DNA from: Chloroflexota bacterium
GTDB taxonomy: Bacteria > Chloroflexota > Anaerolineae > Anaerolineales > Villigracilaceae
Direction: 5' to 3'
Assembly (NCBI GenBank): GCA_016223135.1
Contig: JACRPQ010000004.1
Coordinates: 1 to 64,000, forward strand
DNA length: 64,000 nt
This document shows, piece after piece, positions 9,066-17,312 of this stretch. A program made the position numbers and the translations under genes. How positions within the stretch are numbered: the first letter of the stretch is position 1; the number at the start of each line of letters is the position of its first letter. Under the pieces are notes generated by a model, which saw nothing but the letters and a program-made list of their open reading frames with translations, was not told the origin of the DNA and did not search any database.

Positions 9066-10115
9066 ATGAACCAGCCTCTTTTATCGTTAATTGCTGGCGC
9101 ATTCATCAGTCTCACGCTGGGATACCCTGCCTATCTGCTGGCAAAACGGTTGAATCTGATGGACATACCCGGCTCCGCGCCGCACAAAACTCACGCCCGC
9201 CCCACGCCGCTGGCTGGCGGGATTCTTTTAATGCTCACCCTTCTCTCCATGGCGTTCCTCTCACGGCAATGGATCAACAACGAAATCAAAGCAGTGCTGG
9301 CAGGAGGATTTGTTATCTTTGCGTTTGGGCTGTGGGATGACAAAAAGGGATTATCGGCAGCGCCCAAACTGCTTGGTCAGTTGAGCGCCTCCGCCGTTTT
9401 GATTGCCTGCGGTGTGCAGGTGTATTTTATGACCATCCTGTCGGATGCAGGCTATATCACGCCAGTCTTTGCCCAGGTGCTTAACATTTTCACCACCCTG
9501 TTTTGGGTGATAGGCATTACCAACGCGCTCAACATGATAGACAGCAAGGACGGCATTGCTGCCGGGCTGGGGGTCATCGCCAGCGGTTTTTTTGCGGGCG
9601 CGGCGCAGCTTGCAGGTCAACCGGTGATTGCGTTCTGGTCGGCGGCGCTGTGCGGTGTGAGCCTGGGATTGTACTTTTGGAATAAAACTGCCTCGAAATT
9701 TTTTCTCGGCGATTCGGGCGCGCAGACCCTCGGTTTTTTTCTCGCCTCACTGGGCATTCTCTATAACCCGCTCGACCGCAATCCCGTGTCGTCGTGGATT
9801 GTCCCCATCATGCTGCTGGCGGCTCCCATCTTCGACACCACCCTCGTCGTTCTCTCGCGTCTGAAGCGAAAACAATCCATTGGAACGGGGCGGCGCGATC
9901 ACACTTACCACCGCCTGATTTCAATGGGACTTTCCCCCCGTATCGCCGTATTCACAGTCCACGCTGCCGCCCTGACCGTAGGCGGGCTGGCGTTTTTGAG
10001 CCTTTACCTCCCCCCGCTTCTCGCCCTGACCCTGTTCCTGGCGTCCCTCGTTGGTGGGCTTTTCCTCCTCCTGTGGCTGGAGAGGAAACCAACGTTTGAT
10101 GAGACAGACCAATGA
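9066..10115 (+). CDS. WecA/MraY-family polyprenyl-phosphate sugar-1-phosphate transferase
   Basis: 349 residues, about ten membrane segments. Family landmarks appear in order: PHKTHARPTPLAGG near the N-terminus, FGLWDDKKG (the DD pair), NALNMIDSKDG, FLGDSGAQ, and RRDHTYHRL in the last third (the HxHHR-like loop). The NMIDSKDG motif departs from the usual NMIDGLDG. The enzyme would attach a sugar-1-phosphate to undecaprenyl phosphate at the inner face of the membrane and so start the lipid-linked glycan built by the genes upstream. The ATG at 9066 is preferred over 9048 because of the -10 placement. Confidence 0.85.
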   Translation: MNQPLLSLIAGAFISLTLGYPAYLLAKRLNLMDIPGSAPHKTHARPTPLAGGILLMLTLLSMAFLSRQWINNEIKAVLAGGFVIFAFGLWDDKKGLSAAPKLLGQLSASAVLIACGVQVYFMTILSDAGYITPVFAQVLNIFTTLFWVIGITNALNMIDSKDGIAAGLGVIASGFFAGAAQLAGQPVIAFWSAALCGVSLGLYFWNKTASKFFLGDSGAQTLGFFLASLGILYNPLDRNPVSSWIVPIMLLAAPIFDTTLVVLSRLKRKQSIGTGRRDHTYHRLISMGLSPRIAVFTVHAAALTVGGLAFLSLYLPPLLALTLFLASLVGGLFLLLWLERKPTFDETDQ

Positions 10116-10130
10116 CCTCCAGCAGGCATA

Positions 10131-10166
10131 AAAAAACGGGCTGTTGTCACTCGACAGCCCGTTTTT
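10131..10166. terminator. Bidirectional terminator between convergent genes
   Basis: ACGGGCTGT pairs with ACAGCCCGT around a 9-base loop, flanked by an A run on the left and a T run on the right, so it works for both strands. It lies between the ends of the two converging transcription units. Confidence 0.9.
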
Positions 10167-10181
10167 CGTTGAAACGTCCTT

Positions 10182-11012
10182 TTATCCCTTGAGCGAGCCC
10201 GCCAGCAAACCGCGCAAGAAGTAGCGCCCGAGGAAGATGTAAACCAGCAACGTGGGCAGGGCGGCAAGCAGAGATCCCGCCATCTGTACATTCCAGGCAA
10301 TAATCTGGCTGCCCGCCATGTTGTTCAACGCCACCGTGATGGGCCACGAGCGGTTGCCGGTCAACACCACGGCAAAGAGGAAATCGTTCCAGGCGGAGGT
10401 AAACTGCCAAATCAGCACCACCACAAAACTGGGTATGGAAAGCGGCAGGAGGATGTGGCGATAAATTCCCAGCATGTCCGCGCCGTCAATTTTAGCGGCT
10501 TCGAGCAGCTCCTGCGGAATCCCGGCATAATAATTGCGAAAGGTCAGCGTGGTAATGGGGATGCCGTAGATAATGTGCGCCAGAATCAGAGCTGGGATGC
10601 CTCCCAAACCAATCGGGCGCAGCGTATTGTTGATGAAAATCACCAGCGGGATCAGGATGGACTGATAGGGAATGAACATGCCGAATAGGATGAACGGGAA
10701 GATAAAGTCTGCGCCGCGGAACTTCCACTTGGCGAGGATGTAACCGTTCAATGACCCCAGCATGGAGGAGATGACCGCCGCCGGGATGACCATGATGAAA
10801 CTGTTCCAGAGCGACGGCGCCAGTTTGGAGTATGCCTCTATATAATTGTCGAAGTGGATGCCCTGAGGCAGATTCCACATCGTCTTTAAGTCCACCTCCG
10901 CGAAACTCTTGAAACCCGTTACCAGCATCACATACATGGGAATCAGATAAAAGACCGCCATTGCAATCAGCGGGATATACAGCCAGTTCTTGCCGAGGCG
11001 GAATTTCTTCAT
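10182..11012 (-). CDS. CUT1 sugar ABC transporter permease (MalG/GtsC type)
   Basis: 276 residues, six predicted membrane segments. The cytoplasmic EAA loop reads EAAKIDGADMLGIYRHILLP, which docks the ATPase. It ends in the short SLKG tail typical of this permease type. The start codon overlaps the partner permease by ATGA, so the two are translated together. No ATPase gene is present nearby; a shared MsiK/MalK-like ATPase elsewhere is likely. Confidence 0.9.
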   Translation of the reverse strand: MKKFRLGKNWLYIPLIAMAVFYLIPMYVMLVTGFKSFAEVDLKTMWNLPQGIHFDNYIEAYSKLAPSLWNSFIMVIPAAVISSMLGSLNGYILAKWKFRGADFIFPFILFGMFIPYQSILIPLVIFINNTLRPIGLGGIPALILAHIIYGIPITTLTFRNYYAGIPQELLEAAKIDGADMLGIYRHILLPLSIPSFVVVLIWQFTSAWNDFLFAVVLTGNRSWPITVALNNMAGSQIIAWNVQMAGSLLAALPTLLVYIFLGRYFLRGLLAGSLKG

Positions 11013-11896
11013 TGCTGCGTCTCCGTCTTAAGCGTGTAACGGATATAGGGGATAATCAGTACCGCCACACTGACCAGTAACAAGATCCCGATTGCCGCGC
11101 CGCGCCCGTAAAAGAGACCGTCGAAAGTCGTCTGCCACATATAAATGGCAGGCACGTCCAGCGGGAGTTGTTTTCCCGCCACGGCAATGATCAAATCGAA
11201 GACCTTGAGCGACATGTGACCCAGAATAATGAGCGCGCTGAGCGTAACCGGCGACAACAACGGCAGGATGATATGACGGTAAATTTGCAGTTCGTTTGCG
11301 CCGTCAATGCGGGCGGCTTCGCGCAATTCATCGGGGATGGAGCGCAAGCCAGCCAGGTAAATCGCCATCGTGTACCCGGACATTTGCCAGATTGCCGCCA
11401 GCGCAATCGCCGCAATGCCCCAGTTTTCGGTGGTGTGCCATTTGTTGATCAAGAAATCAAGATGAAGGTAGGAAAATAACAGATTGAATCCGCTCAAGCG
11501 GTCCCCCTCCGCCGGATTCATCAGCCAGCGCCAGACCACGCCGGTCACAATATACGAAATCGCCATCGGAAAGAGAAACAGACTGCGGAAGAACCCCTCC
11601 CCCTTTAAGCCTTGATCGAGCATCACTGCCAGGAAGAAACCGAGCAGAATACTGCCTACGACAAACACGCCGGTAAAAATCAGCGTGTTGCGGATGTCCA
11701 CATGAAAACGCGGATCGGAAAAGAGGTTGATGTAATTCTTCAGCCCTGCCCACGTGTAATCGGGATTGAGTCCCTTCCACTCGCTGAGCGAGACGCGCAC
11801 CGACCAGGCAATAAACCCATAAATAAAAATCAGCACCGCCAGGATGGACGGTGAAATCAGCAGAATGGAAAGATATCGGTCTTTATCTCTGGACAT
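11009..11896 (-). CDS. CUT1 sugar ABC transporter permease (MalF/UgpA type)
   Basis: 295 residues with an N-terminal membrane segment and five more. The EAA loop is EAARIDGANELQIYRHIILP. It pairs with the permease at 10182-11012 and the binding protein at 11964-13214. Context and the ROK repressor point to a mono- or disaccharide; substrate not determinable from the permease. Confidence 0.9.
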   Translation of the reverse strand: MSRDKDRYLSILLISPSILAVLIFIYGFIAWSVRVSLSEWKGLNPDYTWAGLKNYINLFSDPRFHVDIRNTLIFTGVFVVGSILLGFFLAVMLDQGLKGEGFFRSLFLFPMAISYIVTGVVWRWLMNPAEGDRLSGFNLLFSYLHLDFLINKWHTTENWGIAAIALAAIWQMSGYTMAIYLAGLRSIPDELREAARIDGANELQIYRHIILPLLSPVTLSALIILGHMSLKVFDLIIAVAGKQLPLDVPAIYMWQTTFDGLFYGRGAAIGILLLVSVAVLIIPYIRYTLKTETQQ

Positions 11897-11963
11897 AAGA
11901 TGCGCCTCTCGCCAAACTTTCGAGGCTCCGCATAACGCGGAGCCTCGATATTGTACTCAACTT

Positions 11964-13214
11964 TTACTTGCACGGACCGGAATTCTTGCAGGCGGCAACC
12001 AGGGCGTTCTGGAAAGCCGCCAGATCGCCATTCTGCACAAACAGACCGAGCGCCGTATCAATTTCCGTCTTCCAGGAATCATTGGCAACCACGCCGTGAG
12101 TCAACGAACCGACCACCACGTTGCTTGCCCAATCATCCATGGCAGATTGCAGATACTCGCCGAAGAGCGCTTTATCGCAGTCGGTGCGGGCGCAGATCGA
12201 ACCCTTGACCGGATTGAACGCTTCCTGACCTTCCTTCGAGCCTGCCACCTTCAGCCAGGCAATCGCTGCCTCTTCATCCGGTGCGCCGACCGCCAGCACA
12301 AACGAGTCGGACAGGAACTGGAAGACGCCCACACTGCCCGGCACAGGCGCCCAGCCGTAATCGGTCTTGGGGGTCTTGCCCAGTTCGCGGAAGTAACCCT
12401 CTGCCCAGTCGCCCATCACGTTGAAGGCGGCGTCGCCGTCAACCACCAGTTTGGCGGCATCCTGCCAGGAGAGCGAAGCGGAATCGCTGTTGGCATAGGT
12501 CAACACTTTCTGGAAGTTTTCCAACGCCTTGGTGACTTCAGGGCTGCCCCAATCCGTCGCGCCTGTCCACAGACCGTTGTATTTGTCGGGTCCGAGCGTT
12601 CCAAGCAGAACGGTTTCCAGGAGGTGCATCTTGGTCCACTGCTCGCCGAGCGCCAGCGGCGTCACACCGGCGGCTTGCAGGGTGTCCATCGCGGCGAACC
12701 ACTCATCTATGGTGGTCGGAACCGAGACGCCGTTGGCTTCCAGCACCGCCGGGTTGTACCACAGCACATTGGCGCGGTGAATGTTGACCGGCACCGAATA
12801 GATGTTGCCATTATCCGAAATCAACGGAATCAGCGTTTGCGGCATGACCGACAGCCAGCCTTCTGACTGATACAGGTCATTCAACGGCTTAATCTGATTG
12901 CCCGCCACATACGTGCCGATCAATTCCTGACCTGCATGACCCTGCCACGAATCGGGCGGATCGCCTGCCTGCAGGCGGGTCGCCAGCACCGCACGGGCAT
13001 TCGTCCCAGCGCCGCCCGCCACCGCCGCGTTGATGAACTCGATGTTGGGATATTTCTCATTGAAGACCTTGATCATGGCTTCGAGACCAGCCGCCTCGCC
13101 GCCGCCGGTCCACCACGAAAACACTTCCACTTTCGAGGCTTTGGGTCCGCAGGCGGAAAGGACCAATGCCGCTGCCACGAGCAGGGTCATTAAAGTGTAC
13201 AGTTTCTTATTCAT
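11964..13214 (-). CDS. Sugar ABC transporter substrate-binding lipoprotein
   Basis: 416 residues from the ATG at 13214, which has GGAGAGAAGG directly upstream; the longer frame to 13298 is not needed. Residues 1-22 are a lipoprotein signal (VLSAC lipobox). The mature part is a family 1 extracellular solute-binding protein (FSWWTGGGEAAGLEAM; NARAVLATRLQAGDPPDSWQ) that by pattern resembles glucose/mannose binders of the CUT1 group. It starts 49 bases after the repressor gene, so it is probably in the same transcript. Confidence 0.9.
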   Translation of the reverse strand: MNKKLYTLMTLLVAAALVLSACGPKASKVEVFSWWTGGGEAAGLEAMIKVFNEKYPNIEFINAAVAGGAGTNARAVLATRLQAGDPPDSWQGHAGQELIGTYVAGNQIKPLNDLYQSEGWLSVMPQTLIPLISDNGNIYSVPVNIHRANVLWYNPAVLEANGVSVPTTIDEWFAAMDTLQAAGVTPLALGEQWTKMHLLETVLLGTLGPDKYNGLWTGATDWGSPEVTKALENFQKVLTYANSDSASLSWQDAAKLVVDGDAAFNVMGDWAEGYFRELGKTPKTDYGWAPVPGSVGVFQFLSDSFVLAVGAPDEEAAIAWLKVAGSKEGQEAFNPVKGSICARTDCDKALFGEYLQSAMDDWASNVVVGSLTHGVVANDSWKTEIDTALGLFVQNGDLAAFQNALVAACKNSGPCK

Positions 13215-13263
13215 CCTTCTCTCCTTGTTTGATAAATGAATTGGACGGTTCAACACAGACAAA

Positions 13264-14520
13264 TCATTTTCCTCCTGTGCCATCACCTCCTTTCGCATTC
13301 ACACTCGACGGATTCCACATGATGTCCTCCACCACAATCGCCACTGCGCCAAACAGACTGGCGTCATCGCCGAAAATGGAGGCAATCACATCCGTCCGTT
13401 TCAAAACATCGTTCAAAGCGCGCTGCGAGACCACTTCCCTCACTGCGGGAAGGAGATAGTCGCCTGCCGCGCTCAACGCTCCTCCAATCACAATCTTCTC
13501 GGGGTTGAAAATGTTCACCAATCCGGCAACCCCAAGCCCCATGGCATGTCCCACTTTGCCAAATGCGCTAATTGCCGCCTCATCCCCCGCCTCTGCCGCC
13601 TGCCGGATGACTTCCAGTGTCAGCATCCCATCCCCTTGTTCTGCCATCAATTGCGGAATGCGGCTGGAACGCCCATCCCTCAACGCCGCCTCCACCTCGC
13701 GGATGACCGCCCGCTGATTGGCATAGGTCTCCCAACAGCCCGGGTTTCCGCACAGGCATAACTCATCATGTCCTTGTACCATGGTGGCAGTATGCCCAAT
13801 CTCCCCGGCATAACCGTTGTAACCGCGATACAACTTCCCGTTCAAAAAGAGACCGCCTCCCACTCCCACCCCGGCGTAGATGAAAATAAAATCCTTCACC
13901 TGGCGCATCACGCCAAACAAATGTTCCGCCACCGCCGCCGCATTGGCGTCGTTCTCGATAAACACCCTCAATCCCGTATGCTCCGAAAAAATCTTCCGCA
14001 GGGGAACATCGCGCCAGCACAAATTCGGCGAAAAGACCATCACCCCCTCCTGCAAATCCACTGTGCCGGGCGCCGCTACTCCCAGCCCCAACAGCCGCAA
14101 TCCCTCAGTGTGGCAGCGGCGGATTGCCTCATCTACCAATTCAAGCGTTTGCTTGATCGTCTTCGCCTGCGCCTCTGACGGATCCGCCTTGACCTTTTGC
14201 CGCCACAACACCTGACCTGCAAAGTTCATCAGCGCCACCGCTACAAAATCCACGCCCAACTCTGCGCCAATCACGCCGCCCGCCTGCGGATTGACCTCCA
14301 AAAGCGTGGCAGGACGCCCCGTGCCCTTTGAATTGATCCCCACCTCATGCACAAGCCCCCGCGCAAGCAAATCCTCAACCAAACTGGAGATGGTGGACTT
14401 GTTCAATTCTGTCACCACCGCCAGCTTGGCGCGGGAAATGGGTGACTGGTAATGGATGTTCCTCAGAACCAGCGACAGGTTTGCTTCCCGAACCAAGGCT
14501 TGATCAATCGTTTTCTTCAT
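13264..14520 (-). CDS. ROK-family transcriptional repressor, XylR-like
   Basis: 418 residues. The N-terminal winged helix (SPISRAKLAVVTELNKSTIS) is very like Bacillus XylR. The ROK sugar-binding domain follows, with GVGVGGGLFLNGKLYRG and a zinc-binding cluster CLCGNPGCWETYAN (two Cys pairs). It opens the operon for the sugar importer. A 25-bp operator overlaps its own transcription start, so I infer autoregulated repression lifted by the imported sugar. The ATG at 14520 has no clear ribosome site because the operator occupies that place. Confidence 0.9.
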   Translation of the reverse strand: MKKTIDQALVREANLSLVLRNIHYQSPISRAKLAVVTELNKSTISSLVEDLLARGLVHEVGINSKGTGRPATLLEVNPQAGGVIGAELGVDFVAVALMNFAGQVLWRQKVKADPSEAQAKTIKQTLELVDEAIRRCHTEGLRLLGLGVAAPGTVDLQEGVMVFSPNLCWRDVPLRKIFSEHTGLRVFIENDANAAAVAEHLFGVMRQVKDFIFIYAGVGVGGGLFLNGKLYRGYNGYAGEIGHTATMVQGHDELCLCGNPGCWETYANQRAVIREVEAALRDGRSSRIPQLMAEQGDGMLTLEVIRQAAEAGDEAAISAFGKVGHAMGLGVAGLVNIFNPEKIVIGGALSAAGDYLLPAVREVVSQRALNDVLKRTDVIASIFGDDASLFGAVAIVVEDIMWNPSSVNAKGGDGTGGK

Positions 14521-14522
14521 GT

Positions 14523-14547
14523 TTAGTATGTTGCGGCAACAAACTAA
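14523..14547 (-). promoter_or_regulatory. XylR-type operator palindrome
   Basis: TTAGTATGTTG (14523-14533) and CAACAAACTAA (14537-14547) are inverted repeats with one mismatch around CGG. Compared with the Bacillus xylO operator as I remember it, 22 of 25 positions agree. It sits between the -10 and the start codon of the ROK gene. Confidence 0.85.
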
Positions 14548-14575
14548 TAATATTCATTTTTATCCCCATTGTCAA
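14547..14575 (-). promoter_or_regulatory. Strong sigma-A/70-type promoter of the ROK-sugar ABC operon
   Basis: Reading the minus strand: TTGACA (14575-14570), 17-base spacer, TATTAT (14552-14547), then directly the operator. Transcription should start inside the operator near 14540. Confidence 0.85.
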
Positions 14576-14683
14576 GACAGCTGTTTTCAAACTTACAAGC
14601 CGATGGTCGGTCCTACCAAAAACGGTTTATCGGTCAAGCGAGCAAAAGTCTTTGCCCAAATTCTCTACCGTACACCCAAGTTT

Positions 14684-14740
14684 TAAAGGTCTTTCTCCCC
14701 TTTGTGAATTTGGGATTTTCAAAAAAGACCTTTAGTTTTT
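14684..14740 (+). terminator. Terminator-like hairpin with T run
   Basis: TAAAGGTCTTT (14684-14694) pairs with AAAGACCTTTA (14724-14734) around a 29-base loop, followed by GTTTTTT. No gene reads into it on the plus strand, so it may belong to a decayed gene. Confidence 0.45.
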
Positions 14741-14749
14741 TAACGCCAG

Positions 14750-14836
14750 TTCGGGATAAGCGTCCCGAAGGTTGATTCTGCTCTCGAACCCGCTGCGTCA
14801 AAAGCCTTCGGGACGATTCAAAAGTCTTATCCCGAA
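14750..14836. repeat. Nested inverted repeat, CCCGAAGG family, copy 1
   Basis: Outer arms TTCGGGATAAG (14750-14760) and CTTATCCCGAA (14826-14836); inner arms CGTCCCGAAGG (14761-14771) and CCTTCGGGACG (14805-14815). A related element is at 34350-34415. The rest of the 14576-14922 gap shows no gene. Confidence 0.75.
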
Positions 14837-14922
14837 TTCAGGTTTTTTACAAAAGAGATGTACGGCAGCGAAACCCCAAATTGAAATTCCTGACACCCAC
14901 AAACACCAAAAAATGTTGCTTA

Positions 14923-15390
14923 TCACACTAAGAATGCGACAAACACTGCCATTCCACACAGGCACAGGTCAATCAGGATTACGGTCACCCACAGCACATT
15001 GACATAGCCCGGCATACTACGCTCAAGAACCGATTCGGAGGGATTGTTCGGATCGTAATAGACCATCACCTGCGCTCCAATCGGATATCGTCCCGCCACC
15101 TTCTGCGCTCCCGTCCCACCCACTTCGGGACCCGGGGCGATTTTATTTCCCTGATACGCCTGTCCCATGACTTGATAGGCATAGTGAACGACGGGATATG
15201 CCACCGATGTCCCTTTGCTCCCACGCCGCCGCTCGATTCCGGAATAGGTCACCGTCCCCATCGTGGAGATCCATGTTGCCGCATTTGCTACACTTTGCCG
15301 CGTCGTGAAAATGATGCCCAGTAAAATGCCATCAATCAATAGAACAGAGAAAAGCATTGAACCAATAACGAGAAGGGTAGGGGAATCCAT
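14923..15390 (-). CDS. DUF3592-like membrane protein
   Basis: 155 residues. One membrane segment at residues ~5-28 and one at ~130-152 flank an extracytoplasmic beta-rich domain with YPVVHYAYQV, RYPIGAQVMVYYDPNNP and a Ser-Val-Leu tail, which is the DUF3592 pattern. Function of the family is unknown. It stands alone on its strand, 400 bases from the repressor gene and divergent from the glycosyltransferase to its right. Confidence 0.75.
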   Translation of the reverse strand: MDSPTLLVIGSMLFSVLLIDGILLGIIFTTRQSVANAATWISTMGTVTYSGIERRRGSKGTSVAYPVVHYAYQVMGQAYQGNKIAPGPEVGGTGAQKVAGRYPIGAQVMVYYDPNNPSESVLERSMPGYVNVLWVTVILIDLCLCGMAVFVAFLV

Positions 15391-15456
15391 GTTTGCTCCT
15401 TTAATTTGATGTTGATTTTCTCAAAACAGCAGGGCATCCGTCAAGGATGAGAAGTG

Positions 15457-15462
15457 TATAAT
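15457..15462 (+). promoter_or_regulatory. Candidate -10 TATAAT, leaderless start
   Basis: Exact TATAAT ends 6 bases before the ATG at 15469; a start site 7 bases after the -10 would be the A of that ATG. No good -35. Confidence 0.4.
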
Positions 15463-15468
15463 TCCATT

Positions 15469-16389
15469 ATGTCAGATCCCCAGTCATCTGAAAAAGAATT
15501 AACCGTTGTCATTCCCATCTACAACGAAGCCCCGTCCTTGCCTCACTTTCTGCCGGAACTGGTGAAAACCTGCCGTGCCAAAAACTGGGATTTAATTCTC
15601 GTCAATGACGGCTCAAAGGACGAGAGCGCCAACATCCTTGCACGATTCGCAGATGAAACTCACGTCAAAGTGCTGCATCACAAGGTCAATCGGGGCTACG
15701 GCGGAGCGTTGAAGACCGGACTCCTATCGGCGCATACCCGTTACGTGGTTACCATGGACGGCGATGGTCAGCACACGTTGTCTGACTTGGATGCGATTTA
15801 CCAGTTTGCAGTCAAGACTGATGCGGATATGGTGATCGGCTCGCGCGCTGAAATGGAACACGTCAATCTCTACCGCGAACTGGGAAAATGGATTATCCGT
15901 TCTTTCACGCGTATCCTCGTGCCGCTTCGAGTGAAAGACCTGAATTCCGGCTTCAAACTTTACCGTTCCCGCCTCGTCAAACGCTACCTGCACCTCTGCC
16001 CCGATTCGATGGCGTTCAGCGACGTGATTACTTTGCTGTTCCTCAATCAGGGGCACTTGGTTTTGGAAACGCCAATCACGGTTCGAAAACGAATCGGAGG
16101 AACAAGTTCGATTAGCACACGCACTGCTTTCGAAACCATCATTGAGATTCTCGGACTTGTGATGCTGGTAAATCCCCTGAGAATCTTCCTGCCGCTTTCC
16201 ATATTCTGCATATCCGCAGGTTTGCTGTGGGGTGTACCGATTGTAATTGCCGGGCGTGGCGTGAGCGTCGGCGCCATGCTGGCTATCATGCTGGGAACCT
16301 TATTTTTCTTCCTCGGATTGATTGCCAGCCAGCTTGCGGCAATCCGCCTGCATCTCGCCAACCTTCACGATGAGCGCGATATAGAGTGA
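15469..16389 (+). CDS. GT2 polyprenyl-phosphate glycosyltransferase (dolichyl-phosphate-mannose synthase/GtrB type)
   Basis: About 306 residues. The catalytic domain has VVIPIYNEAPSL, LILVNDGSKDES, NRGYGGALKTGL and MDGDGQHTLSDL (DXD), then a conserved LNSGFKLYR. Two membrane segments fill residues ~230-295. Such enzymes charge undecaprenyl phosphate with one sugar for use by GT-C enzymes outside the membrane, and several GT-C-like proteins are encoded nearby. Start: ATG at 15469 fits the -10; an in-frame GTG at 15454 with AAGGATG upstream would add five residues. Confidence 0.85.
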   Translation: MSDPQSSEKELTVVIPIYNEAPSLPHFLPELVKTCRAKNWDLILVNDGSKDESANILARFADETHVKVLHHKVNRGYGGALKTGLLSAHTRYVVTMDGDGQHTLSDLDAIYQFAVKTDADMVIGSRAEMEHVNLYRELGKWIIRSFTRILVPLRVKDLNSGFKLYRSRLVKRYLHLCPDSMAFSDVITLLFLNQGHLVLETPITVRKRIGGTSSISTRTAFETIIEILGLVMLVNPLRIFLPLSIFCISAGLLWGVPIVIAGRGVSVGAMLAIMLGTLFFFLGLIASQLAAIRLHLANLHDERDIE

Positions 16390-16471
16390 CGTATCAATCA
16401 GACAACACGCCCACCTAAAATAAGCGGCGCATCGTATCAGACCTCACACCTGCCGCGCCAAAACAGGCATT

Positions 16472-17257
16472 CTACACCCCTTTGCGGTTTACGACAGAAT
16501 ACGCCGTCGTCATGAACCAGCGATGAACATCGTGCAGGAACAGGAGCCACCGAGAGTTGCTGTAGCGCCTGATCACACGCCTTTCCTCTTCAATATAAAC
16601 ATTCCTGTGCCCGGTACTCGTTGTTTTTGAAGAAGGGTGAATTTTGAAAGTTGCCAGGTACTCCGGAATAAACACCGGGGAATACCGCGAATACAACCGA
16701 AGCCAGTAATCGTAGTCCATCACATAATGCAGGCTTTCATCCAGAAAGCCGACGGTTTCCAGGGCGTCCCTGCGCCAGAACGTGGACGGTTGGGATATGT
16801 AGTTTGTCACCACCAATAGCGGGAAACCGCCCCATTTGAGCAAAAGATTCTTGTAACTGGTAATGGGTTTCCTGATCTCGTTGTTCTGCCAGTCAACAAT
16901 TCGGCACTTTCCAACTGCCCACATCGCATCTGGATGACGGGTAAATGCCTCGGCGACCTTCCAGAGCGAACCGGGCAACAGGGTGTCATCCGCATTCAAA
17001 TAACCGACAATTGCCCCATCAGTCAACCGTAAGCCCTTGTTAATGGCTTTGGTCTGACCTTTATCCGCCTCACTGACCCACTTAATCCTGTCGGAATACT
17101 TTTCCAACACCTTGAGCGTGTCATCCGAAGACCCGCCATCCATGACGAGATATTCCAAGGAGGGATAATTCTGCGAGAGTACTGAAAGGACTGTCTCTTC
17201 GATGAATTCCCCTTGATTCAAGGATGGAGTAACAATTGAAATTTTTGGGAGTTGCAT
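16472..17257 (-). CDS. GT2 glycosyltransferase (WcaA-like)
   Basis: 261 residues. ISIVTPSLNQGEFIEETVLS, VMDGGSSDDTL and YLNADDTLLPG (DXD) define the fold; the branch with SLNQ and NADD is common in capsule loci. No membrane segment. Convergent with the gene at 15469-16389 and divergent from 17313. The 82 bases between the two convergent stops hold no hairpin with a T run. Confidence 0.85.
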   Translation of the reverse strand: MQLPKISIVTPSLNQGEFIEETVLSVLSQNYPSLEYLVMDGGSSDDTLKVLEKYSDRIKWVSEADKGQTKAINKGLRLTDGAIVGYLNADDTLLPGSLWKVAEAFTRHPDAMWAVGKCRIVDWQNNEIRKPITSYKNLLLKWGGFPLLVVTNYISQPSTFWRRDALETVGFLDESLHYVMDYDYWLRLYSRYSPVFIPEYLATFKIHPSSKTTSTGHRNVYIEEERRVIRRYSNSRWLLFLHDVHRWFMTTAYSVVNRKGV

Positions 17258-17298
17258 GCCTGCATCTGCTCTATTTGGAGTGATTGAATACTTAAACC

Positions 17299-17306
17299 AT
17301 TATAAT
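17299..17306. promoter_or_regulatory. Two-way -10 element ATTATAAT
   Basis: This palindrome gives TATAAT on both strands between divergent genes. On plus it ends 6 bases before the GTG at 17313 (leaderless); on minus it leaves a leader of about 35 bases before 17257. The -35 regions are weak. Confidence 0.4.
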
Positions 17307-17312
17307 TGACTT

